Shown piece by piece: positions 1-6,290 of a stretch of DNA of 10,423 nt. The notes under the pieces were generated by a model. It was not told where the DNA came from and did no database searches. It saw only the letters and a list, made by a program, of their open reading frames with translations. Location of the stretch: NCBI GenBank assembly GCA_002403295.1, contig DHHN01000209.1, forward strand, positions 1 to 10,423. Reading direction: 5' to 3'. The stretch is from a bacterium UBP1_UBA4771 (GTDB taxonomy: Bacteria; Krumholzibacteriota; Krumholzibacteriia; Krumholzibacteriales; Krumholzibacteriaceae). The position numbers and the translations under genes are program-made. Numbering within the stretch: position 1 is the first letter of the stretch; every line of letters begins with the position of its first letter.

Positions 1-1100
1 GTGCCGGCGAAGAGGCTCCCGATCATGACGCTGTCGGCGCCGGCCGCGAGCGCCTTGACGACGTCGCCCGAATACTTGATCCCGCCGTCGGCGATGAGCG
101 GCACGCCCGCCTTCGCGGCGACCGCGGCGCAGTCCATGATCGCCGTGAGCTGCGGCACGCCGATTCCGGCGATGACGCGCGTCGTGCAGATGGCGCTCGG
201 CCCCATGCCCACCTTGATCGCGTCGACGCCGAGCCTGATGAGATCGCGCGCCGCCTCCGCGGTCGCGATGTTGCCCGCGATGAGCGGGAGCCCGCGGTGC
301 CGCCTCTTGATCTTCGCGATCGTCTCGAGCGTGTTCGACGAGTGGGCGTGCGCCGTGTCGACGACGATCACGTCGACCCCCGCCTCGAGGAGCGCGTCGA
401 CGCGCTTCATGCCGTCGGCGGCGACGCCGACCGCGGCGCCGACGCGGAGCCGGCCCCGCTCGTCCTTGCAGGAGCTCGGGTTGTCCTTCCGCTTCTGGAT
501 ATCCTTGTAGGTGATGAGCCCCCTGAGCCGGCCCTTCGCGTCGACGACGGGGAGCTTTTCGATGCGGTTCTCGTGGAGTATCTTTTTCGCCCGTTCGAGG
601 GTGATGCCGATGGTGGCGGTGATGAGGTTTTCGGCGGTCATCACGTCGCACACGCGCATGTCGTCGCGGTCGAGGAAACGCAGGTCGCGGCTCGTGAGGA
701 TGCCGACGAGCACGCCGTCCTTCGTCACGGGAAGGCCCGAGATGTTGAACTTCCTCATGATCTGCCGCGCGTCGCGCACGATCTGATCCGGCGAGAGGGT
801 GACGGGGCTCGTGATCATGCCGCTCTCGCTGCGCTTCACGCGGTCGACGTGCTCCGCCTGCTCCATGACGGAGAGGTTCTTGTGGACGATTCCGATGCCG
901 CCCTCCCGCGCGAGCGCGATGGCGAGGCCGGCCTCCGTCACGGTGTCCATGGCCGCGGAGACGATGGGGATGTTGAGGCGGATCTTCTTCGTGAGTCGAG
1001 TCGCCGTGTTGACCTTCCTGGGATGCACCTTCGACAGGCCGGGGATGAGAAGAACGTCGTCGAACGTGAGCCCTTCCTTGATCACCTTGGTCTGGTTCAC
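1..1100 (-). CDS. guaB: IMP dehydrogenase, 3' end cut by window edge
   Basis: This enzyme oxidises IMP to XMP with NAD+, the committed step of guanine nucleotide synthesis in the cytosol. The 366 visible residues begin with the family N-terminus (KEGLTFDDVLLIP, about residues 8-20), then SAAMDTVTE, then a pair of CBS domains at about residues 95-205. The barrel resumes with VVDTAHAHS, the loop GPSAICTTR with catalytic Cys305, the phosphate-binding segment IADGGIKYSGD, and ADSVMIGSLFAGT at the edge. About 120 residues, including the mobile flap, are missing. GTG at 1100 is chosen because the frame upstream has no ATG, GTG or TTG, and it places the cysteine at 305 as in E. coli. A second GTG at 1085 is possible. 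The loop normally reads GPGSICTTR, so Gly-Ser is replaced by Ser-Ala here. The identification is secure; the start is less so. Confidence 0.96.
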   Translation of the reverse strand, partial: MNQTKVIKEGLTFDDVLLIPGLSKVHPRKVNTATRLTKKIRLNIPIVSAAMDTVTEAGLAIALAREGGIGIVHKNLSVMEQAEHVDRVKRSESGMITSPVTLSPDQIVRDARQIMRKFNISGLPVTKDGVLVGILTSRDLRFLDRDDMRVCDVMTAENLITATIGITLERAKKILHENRIEKLPVVDAKGRLRGLITYKDIQKRKDNPSSCKDERGRLRVGAAVGVAADGMKRVDALLEAGVDVIVVDTAHAHSSNTLETIAKIKRRHRGLPLIAGNIATAEAARDLIRLGVDAIKVGMGPSAICTTRVIAGIGVPQLTAIMDCAAVAAKAGVPLIADGGIKYSGDVVKALAAGADSVMIGSLFAG

Positions 1101-1130
1101 TGGCGGCGAAGGCGGCGGCGGCCCCTTCTT

Positions 1131-1136
1131 CCTCCT
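1131..1136 (-). promoter_or_regulatory. AGGAGG Shine-Dalgarno-like site in the guaB leader
   Basis: On the minus strand the leader carries a perfect AGGAGG, followed by a purine tract AAGAAGGGG, 30 bases before the GTG at 1100. No ATG, GTG or TTG lies at normal spacing after it. It may help recruit ribosomes in an unusual way, or it may be a chance purine tract. Its link to guaB translation is unproven. Confidence 0.25.
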
Positions 1137-1189
1137 CTCGTCACGGTAAGACCTTTGTTCCGTTGATGCTCCGCGAATTCGGTTACTGC

Positions 1190-1218
1190 AAAATACCCTC
1201 TCCCGCCTCGGCTGTCAA
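1190..1218 (-). promoter_or_regulatory. Probable sigma70-type promoter for guaB
   Basis: Read on the minus strand, a perfect -35 box TTGACA (1218-1213) is followed after exactly 17 bases by TATTTT (1195-1190), which matches the -10 consensus at four of six positions. The -35 box overlaps the TGA stop of the upstream phosphatase gene. Transcription would start near 1183 and give a leader of about 80 bases before the guaB start. This suggests guaB is expressed independently of the hypF-hypE-phosphatase genes, although read-through is also possible. Confidence 0.5.
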
Positions 1219-2027
1219 GCCCTGTCGAGCCGGAGCGCGATCGGCCTCGAGACGAGCCTTCGACGCTCGTAGACGGCGACCTCCGCGATCCCGAAATCGG
1301 CGAGGAGCCGGTACGCCGCGTCGTAATCCCTTCCGACGTCTCCCGGCGAATGGGCGTCGGAGCCGAGCGTGACGGGCACGCCTTCGGCAACGCACGCGGC
1401 GAGGAATTCGCGGTCCGGATACGGCCCCCCGCAACCGCGGCGGACGCCGCCGGTGTTGATCTCGATCGCCATGCCGCGTCCGGCGAGCAACCGCGCCACG
1501 AGGCGATACTCGCGCTCGAGCGACGCGACGGGGCGAAAGGCTCCACGCCGAAGCGCGTCCGGATGCGCGACGACGTCGAAGAGCCCCGTTTCCACCATAC
1601 GGGCAAGCTGCTCGAAGTAGAGCGGAAAGGCCGCGGCCGGATCCTCGCCGGCGTAGCGCGCGAGACCCTGTTTGCTCGTGAAGTGCCAGTCGCCGAGGAA
1701 ATGGATCGCGCCGAGGACGTAATCGAACGGAAATCCCGCGAGCAGCTCGCGCGTCGCATCCTCGTGCCCCGCGAAGTAATCCGCCTCGATGCCGAGCTTG
1801 ATGACGATGCGGCCCCGGTAGCGCTCCCGGAGCGAAAGCACCGTTTCGACGTACCGCGGGAGCTGTTCCGCGGGCATCGCGTGGTAGGGGTCGGGATCGA
1901 CGACCTTCGGCAGGTGGTCGCTGAAGCCGATCTCGACGAACCCTTTCTCGAGCGCGGCCTCGACGTACTCGACGAGCTCGCCGGTTCCGTGGCCGCTGAA
2001 GTTGCCGTGCAGGTGGTAGTCGATCAT
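1215..2027 (-). CDS. PHP-family metallophosphatase, histidinol-phosphatase-like
   Basis: This predicted cytosolic enzyme has 270 residues and the fold of the PHP phosphoesterases, resembling HisK/HisJ histidinol-phosphatases. The metal-binding motifs are all present in order: the N-terminal HxH (His5, His7), SDH (His38), GIEADYF (Glu81), GAIHFL (His109), AHPD (His155), the INTGGVR segment near 191, and SDAH (Asp224, His226) near the C-terminus. An N-terminus at ATG 2027 places the HxH motif at the usual position. An upstream in-frame ATG at 2048 would add seven residues, and neither start has a clear ribosome-binding site. The family normally dephosphorylates L-histidinol phosphate, but no other histidine gene is visible, and PHP enzymes also act on other phosphate esters and nucleic acids. 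The substrate is therefore uncertain. The gene follows hypE by 91 bases and precedes guaB, so it may be transcribed with the hyp genes. Confidence 0.85.
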   Translation of the reverse strand: MIDYHLHGNFSGHGTGELVEYVEAALEKGFVEIGFSDHLPKVVDPDPYHAMPAEQLPRYVETVLSLRERYRGRIVIKLGIEADYFAGHEDATRELLAGFPFDYVLGAIHFLGDWHFTSKQGLARYAGEDPAAAFPLYFEQLARMVETGLFDVVAHPDALRRGAFRPVASLEREYRLVARLLAGRGMAIEINTGGVRRGCGGPYPDREFLAACVAEGVPVTLGSDAHSPGDVGRDYDAAYRLLADFGIAEVAVYERRRLVSRPIALRLDRA

Positions 2028-2087
2028 AATTGAAGAAAGATAGCACATGGACGCGGCCGCGGCAACCGCGCAGGATGGATCGCGCCG

Positions 2088-2104
2088 CCCGCGGCCGCCG
2101 CGGG
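2088..2104 (-). terminator. GC-rich hairpin just after hypE
   Basis: A perfect inverted repeat, CCCGCGG and CCGCGGG separated by three bases, lies 15 bases beyond the hypE stop on the minus strand. A neighbouring GGCCGGCC palindrome overlaps its edge. There is no T-tract, so a classical intrinsic terminator is not supported. It could pause polymerase or protect the 3' end of the hypFE message. In such G+C-rich DNA a short repeat like this can also arise by chance. Confidence 0.3.
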
Positions 2105-2118
2105 GCCGGCCGGGAAGG

Positions 2119-3135
2119 TCAGCAGATTCTGGGCAATATGTCGCCGTAGGGGACGTCGACGACGCGTTCGCCGCCGAAGAGCGTTCTCAGAACGACCATG
2201 CCCTCGGGGCGCTCCGTCACCTCGCCGATGCGAGCGGCCGCTGCTCCGAGCGGATGCGAGCGCATGAAGGCGAGCGCCTCGTCCGCCTCCTCCCCCCCCA
2301 CGACGGCCACGAACTTCCCCTCGTTCGCGATGTGGAGCGGATCGTACCCCATGAGCTCGCAGGCGCGGCGCACCGCTTCCGAAACGGGGATCGCCCCCTC
2401 GTCGAGGTGCAGGCACACCCCCGAATCGGCCGCGATCTCGTTCAGGATCGAGGCGAGACCGCCGCGCGTCGCGTCGCGCATGGCGCGGACCGTCTTGAAG
2501 CGTTCGAGGAGCGGCACGGTGAGGAGCGAGAGCGGCGCGCAGTCGCTCTCGAGCGCGCTCCCGAAATCGATCCCCTCGCGGCGGCTGAGGATCGCGAGGC
2601 CGTGCTCGCCGACGCTCCCGTTGAGGAGCACCGCGTCTCCCGGCCGCGCCCCCGCCGAGGAAAGCTCGACGCCCGGCGGCACGACGCCGACGCCGGAGGT
2701 GTTGATGAAGAGGCCGTCCGCCTTTCCGCGATCGACGACCTTCGTGTCGCCCGTCACGATCGCGACGCCCGCCTCGCTCGCGGCCGCGGCGATCGAATCG
2801 AGAACGCGCGCGAGATCGTCGAGGGGAAAGCCCTCCTCGACGATAAAGGACAGCGAGAGCCACGCGGGCCTCGCGCCGGACATAGCGAGATCGTTGACCG
2901 TCCCGCACACGGCGAGACGTCCGATGTCCCCGCCGGGGAAAAAGAGCGGACTCGTGACGAACGAGTCGGTCGTGAAGGCGATGCGCCCCGCCTCGACGGG
3001 GAGCGTCGCGCTGTCCTGCAACGGCTCGGCGCCGGGCCCGCCGAGTCGCCCGACGATGAGCTCGACGAGCTCCTTCATGAGCATGCCGCCGCCCCCGTGG
3101 GCGAGGAGTATCCGTTCTCGCGTTTCGGCTGACAT
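2119..3135 (-). CDS. hypE: Hydrogenase maturation protein HypE (carbamoyl dehydratase)
   Basis: HypE receives a carbamoyl group from HypF on its C-terminal cysteine and dehydrates it with ATP to a thiocyanate. That supplies the cyanide ligands of the [NiFe] hydrogenase iron. The 338-residue product has the PurM/ThiL-like ATP-binding fold. Visible motifs are the N-terminal LLAHGGGG (10-17), FTTDSFV, CGTVNDLAMSGA (77-88), VTGDTKVV (127-134), MRDATRGGLAS (219-229) and IANEGKF (269-275). It ends in PRIC, so the acceptor Cys338 is intact and the protein looks functional. ATG at 3135 gives the usual N-terminus. An alternative GTG at 3147 would overlap the hypF stop codon and adds four residues. Eight bases separate the hypF stop from ATG 3135, so the two genes are surely cotranscribed and probably translationally coupled. 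Confidence 0.97.
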   Translation of the reverse strand: MSAETRERILLAHGGGGMLMKELVELIVGRLGGPGAEPLQDSATLPVEAGRIAFTTDSFVTSPLFFPGGDIGRLAVCGTVNDLAMSGARPAWLSLSFIVEEGFPLDDLARVLDSIAAAASEAGVAIVTGDTKVVDRGKADGLFINTSGVGVVPPGVELSSAGARPGDAVLLNGSVGEHGLAILSRREGIDFGSALESDCAPLSLLTVPLLERFKTVRAMRDATRGGLASILNEIAADSGVCLHLDEGAIPVSEAVRRACELMGYDPLHIANEGKFVAVVGGEEADEALAFMRSHPLGAAAARIGEVTERPEGMVVLRTLFGGERVVDVPYGDILPRIC

Positions 3136-3143
3136 TGGGTCCG

Positions 3144-5471
3144 TCACATCCTTCCTTCCGCGCGGAGCCTGGCGATCCCGACGGCGAGCTGACCGAGCGA
3201 GACGCCGCCGTCGTTCGGCGGCACGAGCGCATGCATGCAAAATCGCTCCGGGCGCTCCCGCGCGCCCTCCGTGACGTATTCGCAGAGGAGACGGTTCTGG
3301 AAGCAGCCGCCGGAGAGCACGATCTCGCGGCAGCCGTGCCGGCGCGCGAGACGCGCGCCGAGCGAGAGCACGAGGCCGGCGACGGCGCGGTGGAACGCGG
3401 CCGCGATCTCCGGCGCGGGAACGCCGGAGGCGATGTCGTCGAGCATCCCCGCGATGACCGGCGAGGGATCGATCGTGACGAAATCCTCTCCCCCGGCGGC
3501 GAACGTGTAACTCCTCGCCGCATCGCGCGCCCCGAGCGCGAGGGCCTCGAGGGCGACGGCCGCCTCCGCCTCGTAGGAAACGCGCGCGCCGCATCCGAGG
3601 AGAAACGCCGCCGCGTCGAAGAGGCGGCCCATGCTCGAGGTGTGGGGCGCGTTGATGCCGCGGCGGGCGATCGAGAGAACGTCGGCGGCGGGAAATCCGT
3701 CGAACGAGACGCCCCGCGGCGGGCAACCGAGGATCCCGTCGCCGAGCAGTCCGCGCAGATGCATGAGCGCCATTCGCCACGGCTCGTGAATGGCCGCCTC
3801 TCCGCCGGGAAGCGGCACGTAGGCGAGCGAGGCGAGGCGCTCGAACGAGTCGTAGCGCGCGAGCAGAAACTCCCCTCCCCAGAGCTTTCCGTCCGTTCCG
3901 TAGCCGGTGCCGTCGAAGGCGGCGGCGATCACGGGGCCCGCGAGTCCGTGCTCGACCATGACGCTCGCGGCGTGGGCGTGGTGGTGCTGAACGGCGATCC
4001 GCGCGTCCACGGGAAGCACCGCGGCGAGACGCGTCGTGTAGTAATCGTAATGCAGGTCGTGCGCGCATATGCGCGGCGCGACGGCGAGCATGCGTTCGAA
4101 GGAGGCGAGCTCGCGCCGGAAATTATCGTCGCTCCGGATGTCGCCGAGATCCCCGAGGTGCGGCGAAACGAACGCCCGCTCGTCCCGGGCGAGGGCGAAG
4201 GTGCTCTTCTCCTGCGCGCCGAGCGCGACGATGGGCGTCTCCGCGGCGAACGGCAGCAGGATGGGTTCGGGCACGAAGCCCCGCGCCCTGCGCACCGGCA
4301 CGGGCACGCCGCCGGGAACGAAGAAGATCGAGTCGTCGCACTTGTGCGCGATGCGGCGGTCGTGCACGAGCGCCGCGTCGGCGATCGGCCCGAGAACGGT
4401 CTCGAGCTCCCCCTCGTTCGAGATGAGAGGCTCGTCGGTGAAGTTGCCGGAGGTCATGACGAGCACCTCGAAACGCTCCATGAGAAGGTGGTGGAGCGGC
4501 GTGTACGGAAGAAACGCGCCGACGTACGCGTTCCGCGGCGCCACGGCGTCGGGCAGGCGGCCCTCCCCCCGCCGCAGCAGCACAATCGGCGCCTCGACCG
4601 ATTCGAGCAGCCGCCGTTCCGTGTCGTCCGCGACGCAGTACCGCTCGAGCGAGGCGAGGTCGCGGAACATGCAGGCGAAGGGCTTCGCCGGGCGCCGCTT
4701 GCGCTCGCGCAGCCGCCGCACGGCGGCCTCCTCGGTCGCGATGACGGCGAGGTGATAGCCGCCGAGCCCTTTCACGGCGAGGATCTTACCGGCGGCCAGG
4801 AGCGACGACGCCCCGGCGACGGGATCTCCGGGGATCTCGTGTCCGACGGCGTCCACGAGCCTCAGCGCCGGGCCGCATCCGGGGCACGATATCGGCTCGG
4901 CGTGGAACCGCCGGTCCGCGGGATCGGCGTACTGCGCGCGGCAGTGCTCATCCATCGCGAAGGCGCGCATCGTCGTGAGCGGCCGGTCATAGGGCAGCCC
5001 CTCGATGATCGTGAACCGCGGCCCGCAGTTCGTGCAGTTGATGAATGGATAGCGATAGCGCCGGTCCGCCGGATCGCGCATCTCGCGCAGGCAGTCGGCG
5101 CACGTCGCGGCGTCGACGGGAAAGACGGCCTCCGCGGCGCCCGGCTCCTCGCTCCTCGCGATCGCGAATCCCGTCTCGCCGCGGGGCTCCATCTCCTCGG
5201 CCGACACGTCGTCGATGCGCGCGAGCGGCGGGAGATCCCCCTCGAGGCCCCGGAGAAAAGCCGCGATCGCGCCGGCGCCGCCCTCGATCTCGATCACGAC
5301 GCCGAGGCGCGTGTTGCGCACCGCCCCGGCCACCCCCGCATCCCGCGCGATCCGGTACACCCCCGGCCGGAATCCGACCCCCTGCACGCGCCCCCGCACG
5401 GAGAGCCGCAGGCGCGACGGATCTCGCGCGAGCCGCAGCGTTCGAACGAGATCGCTCACCCGCATCGACAT
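3144..5471 (-). CDS. hypF: Hydrogenase maturation carbamoyltransferase HypF
   Basis: HypF converts carbamoyl phosphate and ATP to carbamoyl-adenylate and passes the carbamoyl group to HypE for cyanide ligand synthesis. The 775-residue protein has the full domain order. An acylphosphatase domain (about 20-110) carries GRVQGVGFRP (27-36) with Arg35. A zinc-finger region (about 120-205) contains CADC, CTNCGPR and CPGCGP. A YrdC/Sua5-like domain (about 220-405) has KGLGGYHL, RRPAKPFACM and MTSGNFTDEPL. A Kae1-like carbamoyltransferase domain (about 410-775) has VQHHHAHAASVM (494-505), FDGTGYGTDGKLWGGEF and LSGGCFQNRLL. The second zinc finger is odd: where FxMCxxC is expected it reads FAMDEHC (171-177), so one cysteine is replaced by Asp174. 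ATG at 5471 follows a purine-rich AAGGGAAAAGAGAG tract. A second in-frame ATG two codons later is also possible. It heads the minus-strand run with hypE. Confidence 0.98.
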   Translation of the reverse strand: MSMRVSDLVRTLRLARDPSRLRLSVRGRVQGVGFRPGVYRIARDAGVAGAVRNTRLGVVIEIEGGAGAIAAFLRGLEGDLPPLARIDDVSAEEMEPRGETGFAIARSEEPGAAEAVFPVDAATCADCLREMRDPADRRYRYPFINCTNCGPRFTIIEGLPYDRPLTTMRAFAMDEHCRAQYADPADRRFHAEPISCPGCGPALRLVDAVGHEIPGDPVAGASSLLAAGKILAVKGLGGYHLAVIATEEAAVRRLRERKRRPAKPFACMFRDLASLERYCVADDTERRLLESVEAPIVLLRRGEGRLPDAVAPRNAYVGAFLPYTPLHHLLMERFEVLVMTSGNFTDEPLISNEGELETVLGPIADAALVHDRRIAHKCDDSIFFVPGGVPVPVRRARGFVPEPILLPFAAETPIVALGAQEKSTFALARDERAFVSPHLGDLGDIRSDDNFRRELASFERMLAVAPRICAHDLHYDYYTTRLAAVLPVDARIAVQHHHAHAASVMVEHGLAGPVIAAAFDGTGYGTDGKLWGGEFLLARYDSFERLASLAYVPLPGGEAAIHEPWRMALMHLRGLLGDGILGCPPRGVSFDGFPAADVLSIARRGINAPHTSSMGRLFDAAAFLLGCGARVSYEAEAAVALEALALGARDAARSYTFAAGGEDFVTIDPSPVIAGMLDDIASGVPAPEIAAAFHRAVAGLVLSLGARLARRHGCREIVLSGGCFQNRLLCEYVTEGARERPERFCMHALVPPNDGGVSLGQLAVGIARLRAEGRM

Positions 5472-5496
5472 GCTCTCTTTTCCCTTGTACCGTCTC

Positions 5497-5525
5497 CCGA
5501 CACCGTCCTAGACTGTGCCTACTAT
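5497..5525 (+). promoter_or_regulatory. Candidate promoter for the MgtC-like gene
   Basis: In the 107-base gap between hypF and the MgtC-like gene, the plus strand carries CCGACA (5497-5502), 17 bases, and TACTAT (5520-5525). Each box matches the sigma70 consensus at four of six positions. The leader would be about 45 bases. The region is one of the few AT-containing spots in this neighbourhood, which supports promoter activity, but the boxes themselves are weak. Confidence 0.3.
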
Positions 5526-5526
5526 A
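5521..5526 (-). promoter_or_regulatory. Candidate -10 box for hypFE
   Basis: On the minus strand, TATAGT matches the -10 consensus at five of six positions, about 50 bases before the hypF start. No good -35 box lies at standard distance; TATTGC sits 17 bases upstream. The site overlaps the -10 candidate of the divergent MgtC-like gene, so the two promoters would compete or be jointly regulated. An activator or an alternative sigma factor could compensate for the missing -35. This is an inference only. Confidence 0.28.
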
Positions 5527-5578
5527 TACCACCGCGGACGCGTGCAATATCCAAAAATGGAACCGGGACGGTGACGCG

Positions 5579-6232
5579 ATGACAGAACCTATTTCGAGCT
5601 ACTTCGTGCGCCTCGTGATCGCCCTCCTCGTCGGGGGCGCCATCGGTCTCGAACGCGAGTTCAAGGGCAAGCCGGCCGGCATGCGGACGAACATGCTCAT
5701 CTGCATCGGCTCCTGCCTCATCATGATCATCTCGATCGAGATCGCGCGATCCGCGCCGCGCGTCGGCGATCCGGGCCGCATCGCGGCGCAGGTCGTGACC
5801 GGCATCGGGTTCCTCGGCGCCGGCACGATCATGCGCTCCCGCTTCCACGTCGTCGGACTCACGACGGCGGCGACGATCTGGTCGCTCTCCGCCCTCGGCC
5901 TCGCGATCGGCGCGGGGTATATACTCCTCTCCGTCTTCGTCGCCTTCCTCATCACCGGCACGCTCATCGCCATCGGATACATCGAAGCCAAGCTCGCGAC
6001 GAAGCGCTCCCACCACCTCCTGCAGGTGACGCTCGAGCGGCGCGAGGGGGTTCTCGGGGAGATCGCGGCGGTTTTCAAGGATCTTCGCGTCGATCGCGAA
6101 GCGGTCGAGGTGAACCGAAGCGGCGATGAATGGAAGGCGACGTTCGAGTACGCCGCCTCGCACGAGCGGCACCACGCGGTCGTCGACAGGCTGCAGGCGA
6201 CCGGCGGCGTCCGGGGCGTCGCGGAGCTCTAG
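5579..6232 (+). CDS. MgtC/SapB-family membrane protein
   Basis: This 217-residue protein has the MgtC/SapB architecture. An N-terminal part (about 1-138) holds roughly five hydrophobic membrane segments. A soluble C-terminal part (about 145-217) is likely an ACT-like domain, judging from LLQVTLERREGVLGEIAAVF. Family motifs are clear: GLEREFKGKPAGMRTNML (23-40), RIAAQVVTGIGFLGAGTIM (67-85) and VGLTTAATIWS (92-102). MgtC proteins of pathogens are tied to growth in low magnesium and to modulation of the F-type ATPase. Many environmental bacteria carry homologues of unknown role, so no precise function should be assumed. ATG at 5579 gives the family N-terminus right before the first membrane helix; the ribosome-binding site is weak. 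The gene stands alone, divergent from hypF and convergent with the DUF885 gene. Confidence 0.9.
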   Translation: MTEPISSYFVRLVIALLVGGAIGLEREFKGKPAGMRTNMLICIGSCLIMIISIEIARSAPRVGDPGRIAAQVVTGIGFLGAGTIMRSRFHVVGLTTAATIWSLSALGLAIGAGYILLSVFVAFLITGTLIAIGYIEAKLATKRSHHLLQVTLERREGVLGEIAAVFKDLRVDREAVEVNRSGDEWKATFEYAASHERHHAVVDRLQATGGVRGVAEL

Positions 6233-6259
6233 CTCCCGGCGGGCGTGATCGTCGATCGA

Positions 6260-6279
6260 GCGCCGGTCCGTCCCGGCGT
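6260..6279. terminator. Small hairpin between two convergent genes
   Basis: CGCCGG (6261-6266) and CCGGCG (6273-6278) form a perfect six-pair stem with a six-base loop, and a flanking G-T wobble can extend it to seven. It lies in the 58-base gap between the facing stop codons of the MgtC-like and DUF885 genes, where a bidirectional terminator is expected. There is no T-tract on either strand, so support is positional and structural only. Confidence 0.3.
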
Positions 6280-6290
6280 CCCGCGCCGCG

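Noticed and set aside
2053..2060. GCGGCCGC palindrome and nearby GC repeats as a possible binding site
   Set aside because: Short GC palindromes are expected often at this base composition and there is no second copy or other support.
3133..4068. Possible N-terminal extension of the hypE frame upstream of ATG 3135
   Set aside because: The frame stays open across part of hypF, but the extension is Arg-rich and unlike any protein, and HypE proteins begin just before the LLAHGGGG motif. The frame is open only because of base composition.
5557..5574. Five-codon upstream open frame (MEPGR) ahead of the MgtC-like gene, reminiscent of leader peptides of Salmonella mgtC
   Set aside because: It has no ribosome-binding site, no proline run and no alternative hairpins, so it is likely chance.
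3135..5582. Long open frame of 815 codons on the plus strand opposite hypF
   Set aside because: It is composition-driven: the opposite strand encodes a full-length, motif-complete HypF, while this frame gives an Arg- and Glu-rich sequence with no recognisable domain.
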